Shown here piece by piece: positions 33,132-42,944 of a stretch of 64,000 nt of DNA (position 1 is the stretch's first letter; each line of letters opens with the position of its first letter). Origin of the DNA: Alistipes indistinctus YIT 12060 (GTDB lineage Bacteria > Bacteroidota > Bacteroidia > Bacteroidales > Rikenellaceae); the NCBI RefSeq assembly GCF_025144995.1, contig NZ_CP102250.1, positions 1,550,001-1,614,000 of the forward strand, read 5' to 3'. Below the pieces are notes generated by a model. It did not search any database. It was given only the letters and a program-made list of their open reading frames with translations, and was not told where the DNA came from. The position numbers were made by a program, and so were the translations under genes.

Positions 33132-34535
33132 TCAAAACCCGAAATAATTTTTCGCGTTGTGATACGAAATGTCCTCCACCATGCGGCCGATCCACGCCAT
33201 TTCGCTGCGGGGCAGCCGTCCGCTTTCGACATCCCGCCCCAACAAGTTGCACAGGATACGGCGGAAATATTCGTGCCGCGGATAGGAGAGGAAGCTGCGC
33301 GAATCGGTCAGCATTCCTACGAAACGACCCAACAATCCCAACGACGAAAGCGCATTGAGCTGCTTGGTCATTCCGTCCTCCTGGTCGAGGAACCACCAGG
33401 CCGCACCGTACTGTACCTTTCCCACCGTGGGCCCTTCATTGAAATTTCCCGCCATCGTGATCAGCACTTCGGTATCTTTCGGGTGAAGGTTATACAAAAT
33501 GGTTTTGGACAACTTGCCCGCACGCGCCAGGCGATCCAGGAACCTATTGCCGGCTGCCGCGCAAGGTTCTTCGCCGATCGAATCGTAACCGGCATCCGGT
33601 CCCAACCGGTCGAACATCCTGGAATTGTTATTGCGGATCGCTCCGACATGGTACTGCTGCGTCCATCCGCTCTCGTCGTCCATCAACGCGAGGTCGAACA
33701 ACAGGCCGCTTTGGAATTTGGCCGTCTCCCCGGCTGTCAGCGCTGTTCCACCGCGTACTTTGGCAAAAATCTGCATCAGGTCGCTCTCCGTGTAATCGGC
33801 CGCTACGAAGCCCCCCAAACCGTGATCGGAGAGCCGGCAGCCCATCCGGTCGAAAAAGTCGTGACGGACATGCAGTGCATCGAGCAGTTCCTCGTAAGTA
33901 CCGATGCTCATATCGGCAGCGGCTTCGAGCCTGTCCAGATAAGCGTTATAGGCTTCGGGGTCGGAAACCGCCGTTGCCTTGTCGGGCCGCCAGGCAGGCA
34001 GGACTTTGGTCCCGAAACTGCTTTCGGCGATACAGCGGTGATACTCGAGCGAATCGACCGGATCGTCGGTCGTACAGACCACCTCGACATTACAGCGCGT
34101 CATTAGCCCCTGTGCCCGGAATCCGGGTTCCGCAAGCCGGGCGTTGCACGCTTCGTAAATCTCCCGGGCCGTCCGGGGACTCAACACTTCATCGATGCCG
34201 AAAATCCGGGCCAGCTCGAGATGGGTCCAGTGATAAAGCGGATTGCGCATCGCATAAGGAAGCGTTCCGGCCCATTTCTCAAATTTCTCCCAATCGGATT
34301 TGTCACCGGTAATATAGGCCTCTTCGACGCCGTTGGCCCGCATTGCACGCCATTTGTAATGGTCGCCGCCGAGCCACGCCTCGGTAATGTTCCCGAAACG
34401 GCGATTCTCCGCGATCATTTGCGGCACGAGGTGGCAATGGTAATCGATGATCGGCATCCGGGCAGCATGTTCGTGATACAGCTCCCGCGCCGCATCGTTC
34501 TCCAGCATGAAATCCTCTCCGATGAACTTGCTCAT
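33132..34535 (-). CDS. uxaC: glucuronate/galacturonate isomerase
   Basis: Converts D-glucuronate to D-fructuronate (and galacturonate to tagaturonate), the entry step of hexuronate breakdown. About 467 residues, amidohydrolase-like fold; IIDYHCHLVP gives the N-terminal metal-binding HxH and GHCGFV-like regions are replaced by the usual family blocks (TDDPVDSLEYH, TDSRSFLSYPRHEYFRR). I chose the ATG at 34535 (SKFIGEDFMLEN); the frame is open three codons further but that extension is not conserved in character. First gene of the operon. UxuB and UxuA, the following steps, are not in the window. Confidence 0.94.
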   Translation of the reverse strand: MSKFIGEDFMLENDAARELYHEHAARMPIIDYHCHLVPQMIAENRRFGNITEAWLGGDHYKWRAMRANGVEEAYITGDKSDWEKFEKWAGTLPYAMRNPLYHWTHLELARIFGIDEVLSPRTAREIYEACNARLAEPGFRAQGLMTRCNVEVVCTTDDPVDSLEYHRCIAESSFGTKVLPAWRPDKATAVSDPEAYNAYLDRLEAAADMSIGTYEELLDALHVRHDFFDRMGCRLSDHGLGGFVAADYTESDLMQIFAKVRGGTALTAGETAKFQSGLLFDLALMDDESGWTQQYHVGAIRNNNSRMFDRLGPDAGYDSIGEEPCAAAGNRFLDRLARAGKLSKTILYNLHPKDTEVLITMAGNFNEGPTVGKVQYGAAWWFLDQEDGMTKQLNALSSLGLLGRFVGMLTDSRSFLSYPRHEYFRRILCNLLGRDVESGRLPRSEMAWIGRMVEDISYHNAKNYFGF

Positions 34536-34897
34536 GACGCACAAGGTTTAAGACCCCGATAAACCCGTATAAAACAGGCCCGAACTCCACCGAAAACGGA
34601 CGGAAGGCAGCCTGTGCGGGCATTATCAAAAGTCAAAAATAGCGATTTTTTTGGACTTACCCCTTTTTGCAGAAGAATATCAGCCGATTTTCGTCCGCAG
34701 CCCCCTCGGGGAAGCAGCTTTGCCACCCAGACCAACTCGAAAAATAACATTGAAAACAAAAAACAGATCGACAGCAGACCGGCGGCAAACCGAAGCAGCC
34801 CCCACAAACCGGCAGGAATCCCGGCGACAGGCAGTGCCGATACTCCATTCCGGCGAACGGCTCCGCATCCTTGTGCGAACCGGGCGCCCAGGAATTT
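34536..34897. other. gene-free region upstream of uxaC
   Basis: 362 bases between uxaC (start) and the AAA-type ATPase (end), both minus strand. It holds a -7-like element (34634-34641). Several short frames here are unconvincing. No hairpin with a T-run was found. Confidence 0.45.
34634..34641 (-). promoter_or_regulatory. putative -7 element for the uronate operon
   Basis: TATTTTTG on the minus strand matches TAnnTTTG, about 100 bases from the uxaC start. No matching -33 element was found. Confidence 0.42.
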
Positions 34898-36166
34898 TCA
34901 CTCACTGAGGAACGTATCCGCATCGATGATTTCGATTTCCCCTTCCTCCACCGGAATCCGTTCCGAACGGCCGAGCGTCACGATCAGCCCGCGGCGCTGC
35001 CCTCCCTGGCGCATCGCCTCGGAAAGCCCTTCGATCTTCATTTGCATCAGGTCGGGATCGTCTCCATCGTAACAAGCCTGTATGCAGCCTGCGATAAAGC
35101 CCTCTTCGGCCACGACAAAGTCACATCCTCCGCATTCGGGCGTATAAAAAATCGCATCGTATTTCCGGGCGAGGTGATTATGGATCATGGTCGCAAAAAG
35201 CCGTTCGCGGGAAAGAGATTCTTCGGGCGACAACGCCGCAGCAAGAGCCGTATCGACCGCATACACTTTGCGGGGATTGACGGCCTGCCGGCCCGGCGTC
35301 GTCCCGAGAATGGGGACGAACGCGACCAGACCGGCCCGTTCGAGATGCTCCATATGTTCGGTCACCGTACTGACCGATTTTACTTTCAACTGGTTGCGAA
35401 CCGCATTGGCCGTTACCCCGCCGCCCGTAGCCGTGAGCAGGAAAAGGGCTATGCGACACAAGGTCACCCGGTCACGCACTCCTTTGGCTATCAGTACATC
35501 CCGGTTAACGATCAGGTCATACAGCGACAGCAGCGATGCCGTGCGTCCGGGCCTGCAACATTCCGGGAAGGCCCCCCGTAACAGATACTCTTCGACCGCC
35601 TCTTCGCCTCCCCGCCGATGCACGGCCTCCAAAAACTCAAGATAACCGAATAACCCGAGCCTGCGCGGGATAAACAACGAGGCGGATACGACAGCCTCCT
35701 GTGCTGCCGCAGAGCCGGCCAGCTGCAGGTCCGTCCCCTCCTGCCGCGCCTGCTGCACGGCCAACAGCGTATCGAGCGACACGGTCGCCACCACTTTGAT
35801 CCCCTCGGCAAGTTTCGACCCGATAAACCGAGCCCATCCTTGGGCATAATCCACTTTGTCGAGCAGCAAAATACCCTTGCCCGACTCCGCAACCAAGGCG
35901 GAAAGTTTATCGAAATCACCACTGTCGAATCCGGCCAGCCGCGCATCCGAAAAATCGGTATACCACGCCTGCGGATAATCGTTTTGCAACATTTGCAGCA
36001 GCAACGTACTGCGACCGCTGCCGCGGACACCGCCGATCAGCAACGCCTGATCGGTCAGGTAAGGCATCGACGCAAGTATTGCGCGCGGCATTCCGGCAAT
36101 TCGATCATCGAGGTTTTTACGCTGCCGGGCTACGATCCGGGCCAAGGTCGTCTTCGGTATCATCAC
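34898..36166 (-). CDS. AAA-type ATP-binding protein with DUF4143-like C-terminus, Walker motifs altered
   Basis: A 422-residue cytoplasmic protein of the prokaryotic AAA/DUF4143 family: N-terminal P-loop domain, winged-helix region around residues 230-280, C-terminal nuclease-like domain (about 300-400). Members are common, often horizontally acquired, and their role is poorly known. Walker A reads GGVRGSGRST (45-54): the essential lysine is arginine (Arg52). Walker B reads ILLLDKVD where the family has LDEIQ, so the catalytic glutamate is lysine. ATP hydrolysis is thus doubtful, yet the frame is intact. It has a good promoter of its own and is transcribed divergently from the porin gene. Start could be either of the two first methionines. 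Confidence 0.82.
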   Translation of the reverse strand: MMIPKTTLARIVARQRKNLDDRIAGMPRAILASMPYLTDQALLIGGVRGSGRSTLLLQMLQNDYPQAWYTDFSDARLAGFDSGDFDKLSALVAESGKGILLLDKVDYAQGWARFIGSKLAEGIKVVATVSLDTLLAVQQARQEGTDLQLAGSAAAQEAVVSASLFIPRRLGLFGYLEFLEAVHRRGGEEAVEEYLLRGAFPECCRPGRTASLLSLYDLIVNRDVLIAKGVRDRVTLCRIALFLLTATGGGVTANAVRNQLKVKSVSTVTEHMEHLERAGLVAFVPILGTTPGRQAVNPRKVYAVDTALAAALSPEESLSRERLFATMIHNHLARKYDAIFYTPECGGCDFVVAEEGFIAGCIQACYDGDDPDLMQMKIEGLSEAMRQGGQRRGLIVTLGRSERIPVEEGEIEIIDADTFLSE

Positions 36167-36186
36167 AGAAAAGAATGGTTCTGTTG

Positions 36187-36217
36187 CAAAAATACAATTT
36201 TATAGTTTACAAACAAA
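36187..36217 (-). promoter_or_regulatory. promoter of the AAA-type ATPase gene
   Basis: On the minus strand TTTG (36214-36217), 19 bases, then TATTTTTG (36187-36194): a full Bacteroidetes promoter match, about 20 bases upstream of the start codon. An overlapping TTTG (36210-36213) gives a shorter spacing. Confidence 0.78.
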
Positions 36218-36307
36218 CATATTTATACTTTTACATCATCAACCCGTTTTAACACTCCCGTAACAGCCGTTTAACATTCCGGTAATATGGATTTAAGAAT
36301 TTAATCA

Positions 36308-36315
36308 TACATTTG
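36308..36315 (+). promoter_or_regulatory. -7-like element before the porin gene
   Basis: TACATTTG matches TAnnTTTG 30 bases before the ATG at 36346. No -33 match. Confidence 0.45.
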
Positions 36316-36345
36316 CGCAAAATCTTTTCAAAAACAGATGCCGCA

Positions 36346-37854
36346 ATGAAAAGGAATCTGCTGATCCTGTTGGCAAGCGCAGGGATAAGCGTTGCCGGAC
36401 TAACCGAAGCGTCAGCCCAGAACGAGAACCCCACGCTCAGTCCCGACACCCTCCGGGGAATCGCCCTTTGGGGGAACAAATCACACCAGAACAATCAAGA
36501 TTCAGGCTCAAATAAAGAGAACGAAACCTTTTTATCCGGGGCTGAAGGCATAAATTCGAAAAATCTCACCCTTCCTGCCCAAGAAAATTCCCCCGCAGGC
36601 AATCGAAACCCGGAGGAAGGTACACATGCGGGCGGAAGTCCGAGTGCGAATCGGGGTCAGGATATTCCGGCAGCAGCCACCGGCATGGAACCGGGCTGGA
36701 ACCCGGGAACACCGGAAAGCGGCCCGCAAACGCCGACGACCAACGCATCTATTCCAGCGCAGCAGGCCAGCACAAAAAATGAAAGCGAGGTTTCTTATGT
36801 CCCTCGTGTAGACGGGGCGGTGAAAGCCAAGCTGGAAGTAAGCCTCAACGACGGCGAGTACCGGTTCAATGTCCGCAACACGCGATTCGGCGTTTCGGGC
36901 AATGTGAGCCGGAACATGTTCTACCGCATCCAGGTCGACTTCAACAACGAGGGCAAGCTCAGCATCCTCGACTCCTATGCCGGATACCGTACCGGCGGGC
37001 TCGATATCCGCCTCGGGCAGCAGCAGTACCACTTCAGTACAGACCTCGACCGCGGACCGACGGCCAGTCTCTTTGCGAACCGTTCGTTCATCGCCAAATA
37101 CCTGACGAGCTACTACGGCAGCGAACTGTCCGGAGACAAAATCTCGCATTATGTCAAAACGCTCGGTTCGCGCGATCTCGGCATCATGGGTACCTATACA
37201 TTCACGAAACAGGTTCCGCTCAAACTCTTTCTGGGCCTGTTCAACGGATCGGGAATCAACAATCCCTCGTGGAACAACAAGATCAACATAATCGGCCGCG
37301 TCGAATTCGGTCGCGCGGAAGGGTTCCGGGCCGCTGCGAGCTACTACAACGGCTCGGCCCCCCGGCATGCTTTCGTGGTCGAGCGAGACGGGGTATCCTC
37401 GCAGGAGGAACTGAACCAGAAAATGAACATGGTGGGAGCCGAACTTCATTACGTCACGGGGGGCTTCTTCATCGAAGGGGAGTATGCGCGGCGCTACCTC
37501 AAAACGAAGGTGGACAACGACGATATTCTGAACACCACCATGACGGCCGCACTCATCCACAGCTACTACCGGTTCGAAATGCCCCGCCGCTTCGTGATGA
37601 GCTACATCGCCCCGATGGTGCGCTGGGATCTGGGCAACAACATGGACTACCTCAACACCGCGAACACGGTGCGCGAAACCGTCGATGCGAACAGGATCAC
37701 AGTCGGGATCAACTTCGGCTTCGGCAAAAAGCTCGTCAACTCGGAAATACGCCTCAATTACGAAAAATATTTCCTCAAGGAGCGGCCCGGCGACTTCAGC
37801 AAGAATAAACTGTTGCAGGATAAGTTCACGCTCGAAGTCGTAGCGGCATTTTAG
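36346..37854 (+). CDS. outer-membrane porin, phosphate-selective porin O/P family
   Basis: A 502-residue outer-membrane beta-barrel. The signal peptide (KRNLLILLASAGISVAGLTEASAQ) argues for the ATG at 36346 rather than an upstream TTG. Residues about 25-150 form a low-complexity Asn/Pro/Gly/Glu-rich linker that is unusually long for the family. From about 155 the barrel begins (RVDGAVKAKLEVSLNDGEYRF), with NTRFGVSGNVSRNMFYRIQVDF and GLDIRLGQQQYHFSTD typical of porin O/P, and it ends in EVVAAF with the terminal aromatic expected for Bam insertion. The permeant is unknown. Its stop codon overlaps the stop codon of the convergent glycosylase gene. Confidence 0.88.
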   Translation: MKRNLLILLASAGISVAGLTEASAQNENPTLSPDTLRGIALWGNKSHQNNQDSGSNKENETFLSGAEGINSKNLTLPAQENSPAGNRNPEEGTHAGGSPSANRGQDIPAAATGMEPGWNPGTPESGPQTPTTNASIPAQQASTKNESEVSYVPRVDGAVKAKLEVSLNDGEYRFNVRNTRFGVSGNVSRNMFYRIQVDFNNEGKLSILDSYAGYRTGGLDIRLGQQQYHFSTDLDRGPTASLFANRSFIAKYLTSYYGSELSGDKISHYVKTLGSRDLGIMGTYTFTKQVPLKLFLGLFNGSGINNPSWNNKINIIGRVEFGRAEGFRAAASYYNGSAPRHAFVVERDGVSSQEELNQKMNMVGAELHYVTGGFFIEGEYARRYLKTKVDNDDILNTTMTAALIHSYYRFEMPRRFVMSYIAPMVRWDLGNNMDYLNTANTVRETVDANRITVGINFGFGKKLVNSEIRLNYEKYFLKERPGDFSKNKLLQDKFTLEVVAAF

Positions 37855-38366
37855 TACCGGAGATACTCTTCCAGCGGCCGCCACCTTTCCAGCTTACGTT
37901 CGAAAGGCACGGCATGCGCCGGGCTGGTCGAAGGCAGATGCAGATATGGGTATCCGGGATGCCCTCGTTTGATACACCACGCCTTCAACTCTTTTTCGAC
38001 GTGGCGTTTGAAAAGGCGGTAAGCGGGCTGGCCATTGAATGCAATCGCACGAATAGCCGGATGATGGGCCAGCAAGCCTACGATCTCATTGGGCTCCTCC
38101 CTGCAGATATTGCTGTCGAGACTCCCTTCGCGTTCACAGCACCGGCAGACGTCCCACAATGCGATTCCCGCGCGCAACAGCATCGCCTTGCGCAGCCCGT
38201 ACTCCTCCGGCAGAGGTTCCCCCGCCAATGCCGCGACCAGACTCCAGAAGGCATTGCGCGGATGGCCGTAATACTGCTGTTTCTGCAGCGACATCACTCC
38301 CGGCATCGTTCCCAAAACCAACACCCGGCTACGGCTATCCGCCACCGGATCAAAACTTTGCAACAT
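37851..38366 (-). CDS. DNA-deoxyinosine glycosylase, uracil-DNA glycosylase superfamily
   Basis: Base-excision repair enzyme removing hypoxanthine or mismatched uracil. The conserved core spans about 165 residues: LGTMPGVMSLQKQQYYGHPRNAFW near the N-terminus, an IAFNG block in the middle and LPSTSPAH near the end, all UDG-superfamily motifs of the MUG/hypoxanthine branch. The frame is open to an ATG at 38582, but the first 72 residues of that version have no family character. I therefore chose the ATG at 38366 (LQSFDP...). A -7-like element at 38617-38624 lies far from that start, so an extended N-terminus or long leader cannot be excluded. Confidence 0.82.
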   Translation of the reverse strand: MLQSFDPVADSRSRVLVLGTMPGVMSLQKQQYYGHPRNAFWSLVAALAGEPLPEEYGLRKAMLLRAGIALWDVCRCCEREGSLDSNICREEPNEIVGLLAHHPAIRAIAFNGQPAYRLFKRHVEKELKAWCIKRGHPGYPYLHLPSTSPAHAVPFERKLERWRPLEEYLRY

Positions 38367-38693
38367 ATCGGTTCCATCGTTAAATTCGACCCTGAATCCG
38401 GCAGCCTCCCGCTGACATGCCGAAGGCATACCCACGCCGTTGCAATCCTCTCCATAGCTGTCGGAAACCACCGCCCCAAACCGTGATGCCGGGGACGCTC
38501 CGCACAGGACCATAACGGCAACGGCGGAAAGCCTTTCCAAAAATACAAAAAATCCGAGAGCCCGCCCCTGCTCCCGTGGCACAGTTTGCAGTTCTCACCC
38601 GAAAACCCTATTTTTACAAATATATTTCGACACGACGCGTACAGAAACCGCGCCTGCAAGCGTTTATTCTACCAAACCCAAACCTGGAAACAG
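38367..38693. other. divergent intergenic region, glycosylase / GH2
   Basis: 327 bases between the chosen starts. It contains TATATTTG on the minus strand (38617-38624), a -7-like element for the glycosylase, and the near-match TATATTTC on the plus strand (38621-38628) for the GH2 gene. The rest is the open but unconvincing N-terminal extension of the glycosylase frame. Confidence 0.45.
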
Positions 38694-41417
38694 ATGAAAA
38701 AATTCCGTATTTTCTGCTCTGCTCTGCTTTGCCTCAGCTTCGGCCTGGCAACGGCACAACCGGCCAATTATGCCTTCGACCCGAACCGCATTTACCTCGA
38801 TTCGAAGGAAGGGCACGGCGGAACAGCTGCATGGGCGATGAAAAAAGCAGGCGACGTATCGCTTCCCGCCGAACAGCTTTCGATGCCCGGCAAAACAACG
38901 ACGGACTGGATGCCGGCCATTGTCCCCGGAACAGTACTCAATTCACTCGTATTCAATAAAGTTTACCCCGAGCCTTACTACGGTGTAAACAATAAGCTCG
39001 ACAGCAACCTGATCCCGGACCTGAGCAAAGCGGGCCGGGATTTTTACACCTATTGGTTCCGTACCGAATTTACGCTCCCGGAAAGTTACGCGGACAAACG
39101 GGTCTGGATGCAGCTCGACGGAATCAACTACCGCGCCGAGGTGTGGCTCAACGGCAACCTGCTCGCTACGATGGACGGCATGTTCAAGGATGAGCGGATC
39201 GACATTACGGATTTCGCGCAGCTGGGCAAGCCCAATGCACTGGCCGTCAAAGTTTACCCGGTAGACATGCCCGGTACGACACGGCAAAAACCCTGGGGAG
39301 CCGCAGGCGAGTTCTTTAACGGCGGGGACGGCAACATCGGCCTCAACACGACGATGCTGATGTGCGTGGGATGGGACTTTTCGTTCCTCGACGGTATCCG
39401 CGACCGCAACACCGGAATCTGGAAAAGCATCTCGATTTATACCACGGGCAACGTCGACATGCGTCACCCGTTCGTGAAATCGGAACTCAGCAAGCCAGGA
39501 TACGACACCGCCCGCGAAGAGGTTTCGGTCGAGCTGGTCAATCCGACCCCCAAACCGGTCAAATGCCGTGTCGAAGGTGAAATTACCGGCACCGGAATCA
39601 CTTTTGCCAAAGAGACCGAGCTTTTCCGGGGCGAGAACCAAAAGGTTACTTTCACCGCCGACGAGTTCCCGCAACTGGTCATCGACAACCCGCGGTTGTG
39701 GTGGCCGCGCTTCAAAGGCAATCCAGAACTTTACGAACTGAAAATGCGGGTACTGGTGGACGGCACAGTTTCCGATTCGGCCAAAACCCGCTTCGGCATC
39801 CGCGAAGTGACTTACACGAACGATACGCCTGACAGCTCGCGCACTTTTATTGTCAACGGACACAAAATCTTCATCCGCGGTACGAACTGGATTCCCGAAG
39901 GGATGCTCCGCACCTCGGACGAGCGCACCTACGCCGAACTGCGCTACACCCGGCAGTCGGGTATCAACCTCGTTCGCTTGTGGGGCGGCGGGATCGCCGA
40001 ATCGGACTACTTCTACCAGCTTTGTGACGAAATGGGTTTACTGGTATGGCAGGAGTTCTGGATGACGGGCGACACGAAACACCCGCAGGACCAGGACCTC
40101 TACCTCGCCAATCTCGCGGCTACGATCAAACGGCTGCGCAACCATCCGTCGGTAGCCTATTATGTCTCTTCGAACGAGAGCACCGAGACTTCGGGCTCCC
40201 GCGAACTTATGACCGCCCTCGACGGCACGCGCGGCTACCAGATGCAGTCCGAATGCGACGGTGTGCACGACGGAAGCCCCTACAAGCAGGTCAACCCGAT
40301 GCAGCACTACGACAATACCGCCTCGCCCCGCGGCAGCCGCATCGACGGATTCAATCCCGAATACGGTGCCCCGACCACCCCGACGATAGAGGTACTGCGC
40401 GAAATGATGGACGAAAAAGACCTCTGGCCGATCAATAAACCGGTGTGGGATTATTTGGACGGCGGCGGATTCCACCTCGTCGCATCGCTGTACAAAGACC
40501 TCGTGAACCAATACGGCGAAGCGCGCGACATCGAGGATTTCGCCGAGAAGGGACAGTTCGTCGGCGCAATGAACTCCAAGAGCATCTGGGAAAACTGGAA
40601 CTACAACAAACTCGGCTACGGCGACCGCTACTGCTCGGGATTGCTGTTCTGGTACCACAACTGCCCGGTACGGCAGGTAGCCGCCCGGATGTGGGATTGG
40701 TCGCTCGAACCCACCGCATCGCTCTACCACACGCAGAACGCACTGCAACCGCTGCATGTGCAGTTCGACTACCTAAAAAACACCGTCTCGGCTTGCAACG
40801 ACTACTACCGGGCTTTCCCCGGCTATAAGGTGACCGCCGAAGTATACGACCTGAACAGCAAAAAGGTATGGAGCCGCACGGCTGCGATCGACCTGCCCGA
40901 AGACGGCGTGGTGAACGATGTCTTCAAGATTGACTTCCCGGCCAATATCACCCCGGTGCATTTCATCAAACTGCGCCTGTACGACGAACGGGGCAAAGAG
41001 GTATCGGACAACTTTTATTGGCGCTCGACGAACCGTTACGAAGGCCCCGAAACACTCACCGGCCCCACGACCGCAGGGTTTGAAGCGATTTCCGACCTGA
41101 AACCGGCAAAGGTCAGCGCCCGTTATGCCCAGCGTACCGACGAACAGGGACACCGCTACATCGACGTAACATTGCGCAACGGCGGCCAAGCGCTCGCTTT
41201 CTTCACACAGCTGCAGCTGCTCGATGCCGGAGGCAAGCCCGTACGCCCCTCTTTTTACACGGACAACTTCTTTTCGTTGCTGCCGGGCGAAAGCAAAACG
41301 GTAACGATCGAAGCGCTGCCGGGTAAACTCCCCGACAACGGAAGTTCGCTCGTAATCAAGGGATGGAACCAGCCCCGCCAGCAGTTCGACCTGAAATGGG
41401 ACGCAAAAAGACTTTAA
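38694..41417 (+). CDS. secreted glycoside hydrolase family 2, exo-beta-glucosaminidase/mannosidase-like
   Basis: A 907-residue exo-glycosidase. The signal peptide KKFRIFCSALLCLSFGLATAQ fixes the ATG at 38694 (the longer frame is non-coding). Domain order: sugar-binding jelly roll (about 50-230), Ig-like domain (230-340), TIM barrel (340-650), then Ig-like C-terminal domains. The acid/base is Glu495 in SSNESTE and the nucleophile Glu556 in FNPEYGAP; NWIPEGML and VRLWGGGIAESDYFYQLCDEMG are also conserved. The arrangement resembles exo-beta-D-glucosaminidases and beta-mannosidases more than beta-galactosidases. It probably acts in the periplasm or at the surface. It is upstream of a Tat-exported oxidoreductase and an isomerase on the same strand, likely co-expressed. 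Confidence 0.9.
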   Translation: MKKFRIFCSALLCLSFGLATAQPANYAFDPNRIYLDSKEGHGGTAAWAMKKAGDVSLPAEQLSMPGKTTTDWMPAIVPGTVLNSLVFNKVYPEPYYGVNNKLDSNLIPDLSKAGRDFYTYWFRTEFTLPESYADKRVWMQLDGINYRAEVWLNGNLLATMDGMFKDERIDITDFAQLGKPNALAVKVYPVDMPGTTRQKPWGAAGEFFNGGDGNIGLNTTMLMCVGWDFSFLDGIRDRNTGIWKSISIYTTGNVDMRHPFVKSELSKPGYDTAREEVSVELVNPTPKPVKCRVEGEITGTGITFAKETELFRGENQKVTFTADEFPQLVIDNPRLWWPRFKGNPELYELKMRVLVDGTVSDSAKTRFGIREVTYTNDTPDSSRTFIVNGHKIFIRGTNWIPEGMLRTSDERTYAELRYTRQSGINLVRLWGGGIAESDYFYQLCDEMGLLVWQEFWMTGDTKHPQDQDLYLANLAATIKRLRNHPSVAYYVSSNESTETSGSRELMTALDGTRGYQMQSECDGVHDGSPYKQVNPMQHYDNTASPRGSRIDGFNPEYGAPTTPTIEVLREMMDEKDLWPINKPVWDYLDGGGFHLVASLYKDLVNQYGEARDIEDFAEKGQFVGAMNSKSIWENWNYNKLGYGDRYCSGLLFWYHNCPVRQVAARMWDWSLEPTASLYHTQNALQPLHVQFDYLKNTVSACNDYYRAFPGYKVTAEVYDLNSKKVWSRTAAIDLPEDGVVNDVFKIDFPANITPVHFIKLRLYDERGKEVSDNFYWRSTNRYEGPETLTGPTTAGFEAISDLKPAKVSARYAQRTDEQGHRYIDVTLRNGGQALAFFTQLQLLDAGGKPVRPSFYTDNFFSLLPGESKTVTIEALPGKLPDNGSSLVIKGWNQPRQQFDLKWDAKRL

Positions 41418-41511
41418 ATCGGAATGAGGTACATTCCAGGATTTCATCGACACCGGCCCAAGAACCGGTAACAGCAAGAATACAAAACCTAAAGCAGATA
41501 ACAAACAATCC

Positions 41512-42888
41512 ATGAAAACCAAAAACAGCAAGAACACCCTTTCCCGCCGGGATTTTCTGAAAAGTTCGGCTGTCGGCGCACTCGGCGCAGTTATAGCCCC
41601 TTCACTGATCACTACCGGATGCTCCTCTTCCGATGAGAAGAAATATCCGAAAGCCGTCGTTCCCGAATTGTTGCCGCAGGCGCCCGACGGACGGCCGCTG
41701 AAAGCGGGCCTGATCGGATGCGGCGGCCGGGGTACCGGTGCCGCCGTCAATTTCCGCGATGCCGGCAACGGCCTGACCGTCACAATGCTGGCTGACATTT
41801 TCCCCGACAAACTCGACGCCTGCCGCAAAACGCTCAAAGGGAAGGGGATCGAGGTAACCGACGAAAACTGTTTCCTCGGTTTCGATGCCTATAAAAAGGT
41901 GATCGATTCGGATGTGGACGTCGTTTTGCTCTGTACACCGCCTGCCTTCCGTGCCCAGGAGTTCGCCTATGCCGTCGAAAAAGGCAAACATGTTTTCCTC
42001 GAAAAGCCCTGTGCGGTCGATCCGGTCGGAGCCCGGTCGATTCTCAAAAGCGCCAAAATCGCAGAACAAAAAGGGCTGTCGGTAATCAGCGGCACGATCC
42101 GCCGCTCGCAGCGCGACTGCATCGAGACTTACCGCCGCGTAGCCGAAGGGGCTATCGGAGATATCGTTTCGGCACAGGTGATCCGCAACGGCGGTACGCT
42201 GTGGCACAAAAAGCGCCAACCGGAATGGAACGACATGGAGTACCTGATGCGCAACTGGCCGAACTTCTGCTGCGTATCGGGCGACATGCCGACCGAACAA
42301 TTCATCCACGAGATCGATATGATGTCGTGGTTCCTCGGAGACAAAAAACCCCAGCGGGCAATCGGTTACGGCGGCCGGCAGAGGCGCGTATCGGGCGACG
42401 TATACGATTTCTTCAGCATCCAGTACATCTACGACAACGGGATGCGCACAAACTGCGCCTCGCGCCAGATCGACGGCTGCGACAACGAATTGAGCGTCAT
42501 GGTATACGGCACGAAGGGATCGACCAACTGTTTCGATACGATCTACAATCCCGACGGCACGGTCGCATGGCAGTACCCCAAACCCGCACCGGAAGATCCC
42601 GATCAGACCTGGGCGGTCAAAGACCCCTACGTCCAGGAACATATCCGGCTGGTGACGGCCATCCGGAACAACGAGCCCCTGAACGATGCCGAAACGCACG
42701 TACAGTCGGTTCTGATGGCCATCATGGGCCGTATGGCCGCTTATACCGGCAAGAGCGTTACATGGGATGAGCTGATCGCTTCGGATCTGAAAATCACGCT
42801 CGATCAATACGAATTCGGCCCGATTCCCGGCGGGCTCAACGAGGTGGTTCCCAAGCCCGGGACCGACTCCGGCAACGAGCAGGCTTAA
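41512..42888 (+). CDS. Tat-exported Gfo/Idh/MocA-family oxidoreductase, lipoprotein
   Basis: A 458-residue NAD(P)-dependent sugar oxidoreductase. The N-terminus has a twin-arginine signal (SRRDFLKSSAVGALGA) ending in a lipobox LITTGC, so it folds with its cofactor in the cytoplasm and is exported. The Rossmann domain starts at KAGLIGCGGRGTGAAV (about 62-77), and VFLEKPCAVDP carries the family lysine. The C-terminal Gfo/Idh substrate domain follows. Related exported enzymes oxidise a glycoside at C3 to start 3-keto-type glycoside cleavage; here that is an inference from the neighbouring TIM-barrel protein and GH2. It lies 94 bases after the GH2 gene. Confidence 0.9.
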   Translation: MKTKNSKNTLSRRDFLKSSAVGALGAVIAPSLITTGCSSSDEKKYPKAVVPELLPQAPDGRPLKAGLIGCGGRGTGAAVNFRDAGNGLTVTMLADIFPDKLDACRKTLKGKGIEVTDENCFLGFDAYKKVIDSDVDVVLLCTPPAFRAQEFAYAVEKGKHVFLEKPCAVDPVGARSILKSAKIAEQKGLSVISGTIRRSQRDCIETYRRVAEGAIGDIVSAQVIRNGGTLWHKKRQPEWNDMEYLMRNWPNFCCVSGDMPTEQFIHEIDMMSWFLGDKKPQRAIGYGGRQRRVSGDVYDFFSIQYIYDNGMRTNCASRQIDGCDNELSVMVYGTKGSTNCFDTIYNPDGTVAWQYPKPAPEDPDQTWAVKDPYVQEHIRLVTAIRNNEPLNDAETHVQSVLMAIMGRMAAYTGKSVTWDELIASDLKITLDQYEFGPIPGGLNEVVPKPGTDSGNEQA

Positions 42889-42944
42889 GGCGCAAAGGCT
42901 CCGGCAGCGCAAGCTGCCGCATAAACCATTAAAAACGACCGTGT

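Noticed and set aside
38367-38582. The N-terminal extension of the DNA glycosylase considered as a fused domain or a riboswitch leader.
   Set aside because: The 72 residues resemble no domain, and I could match the RNA to no known riboswitch; kept only as an uncertain start.
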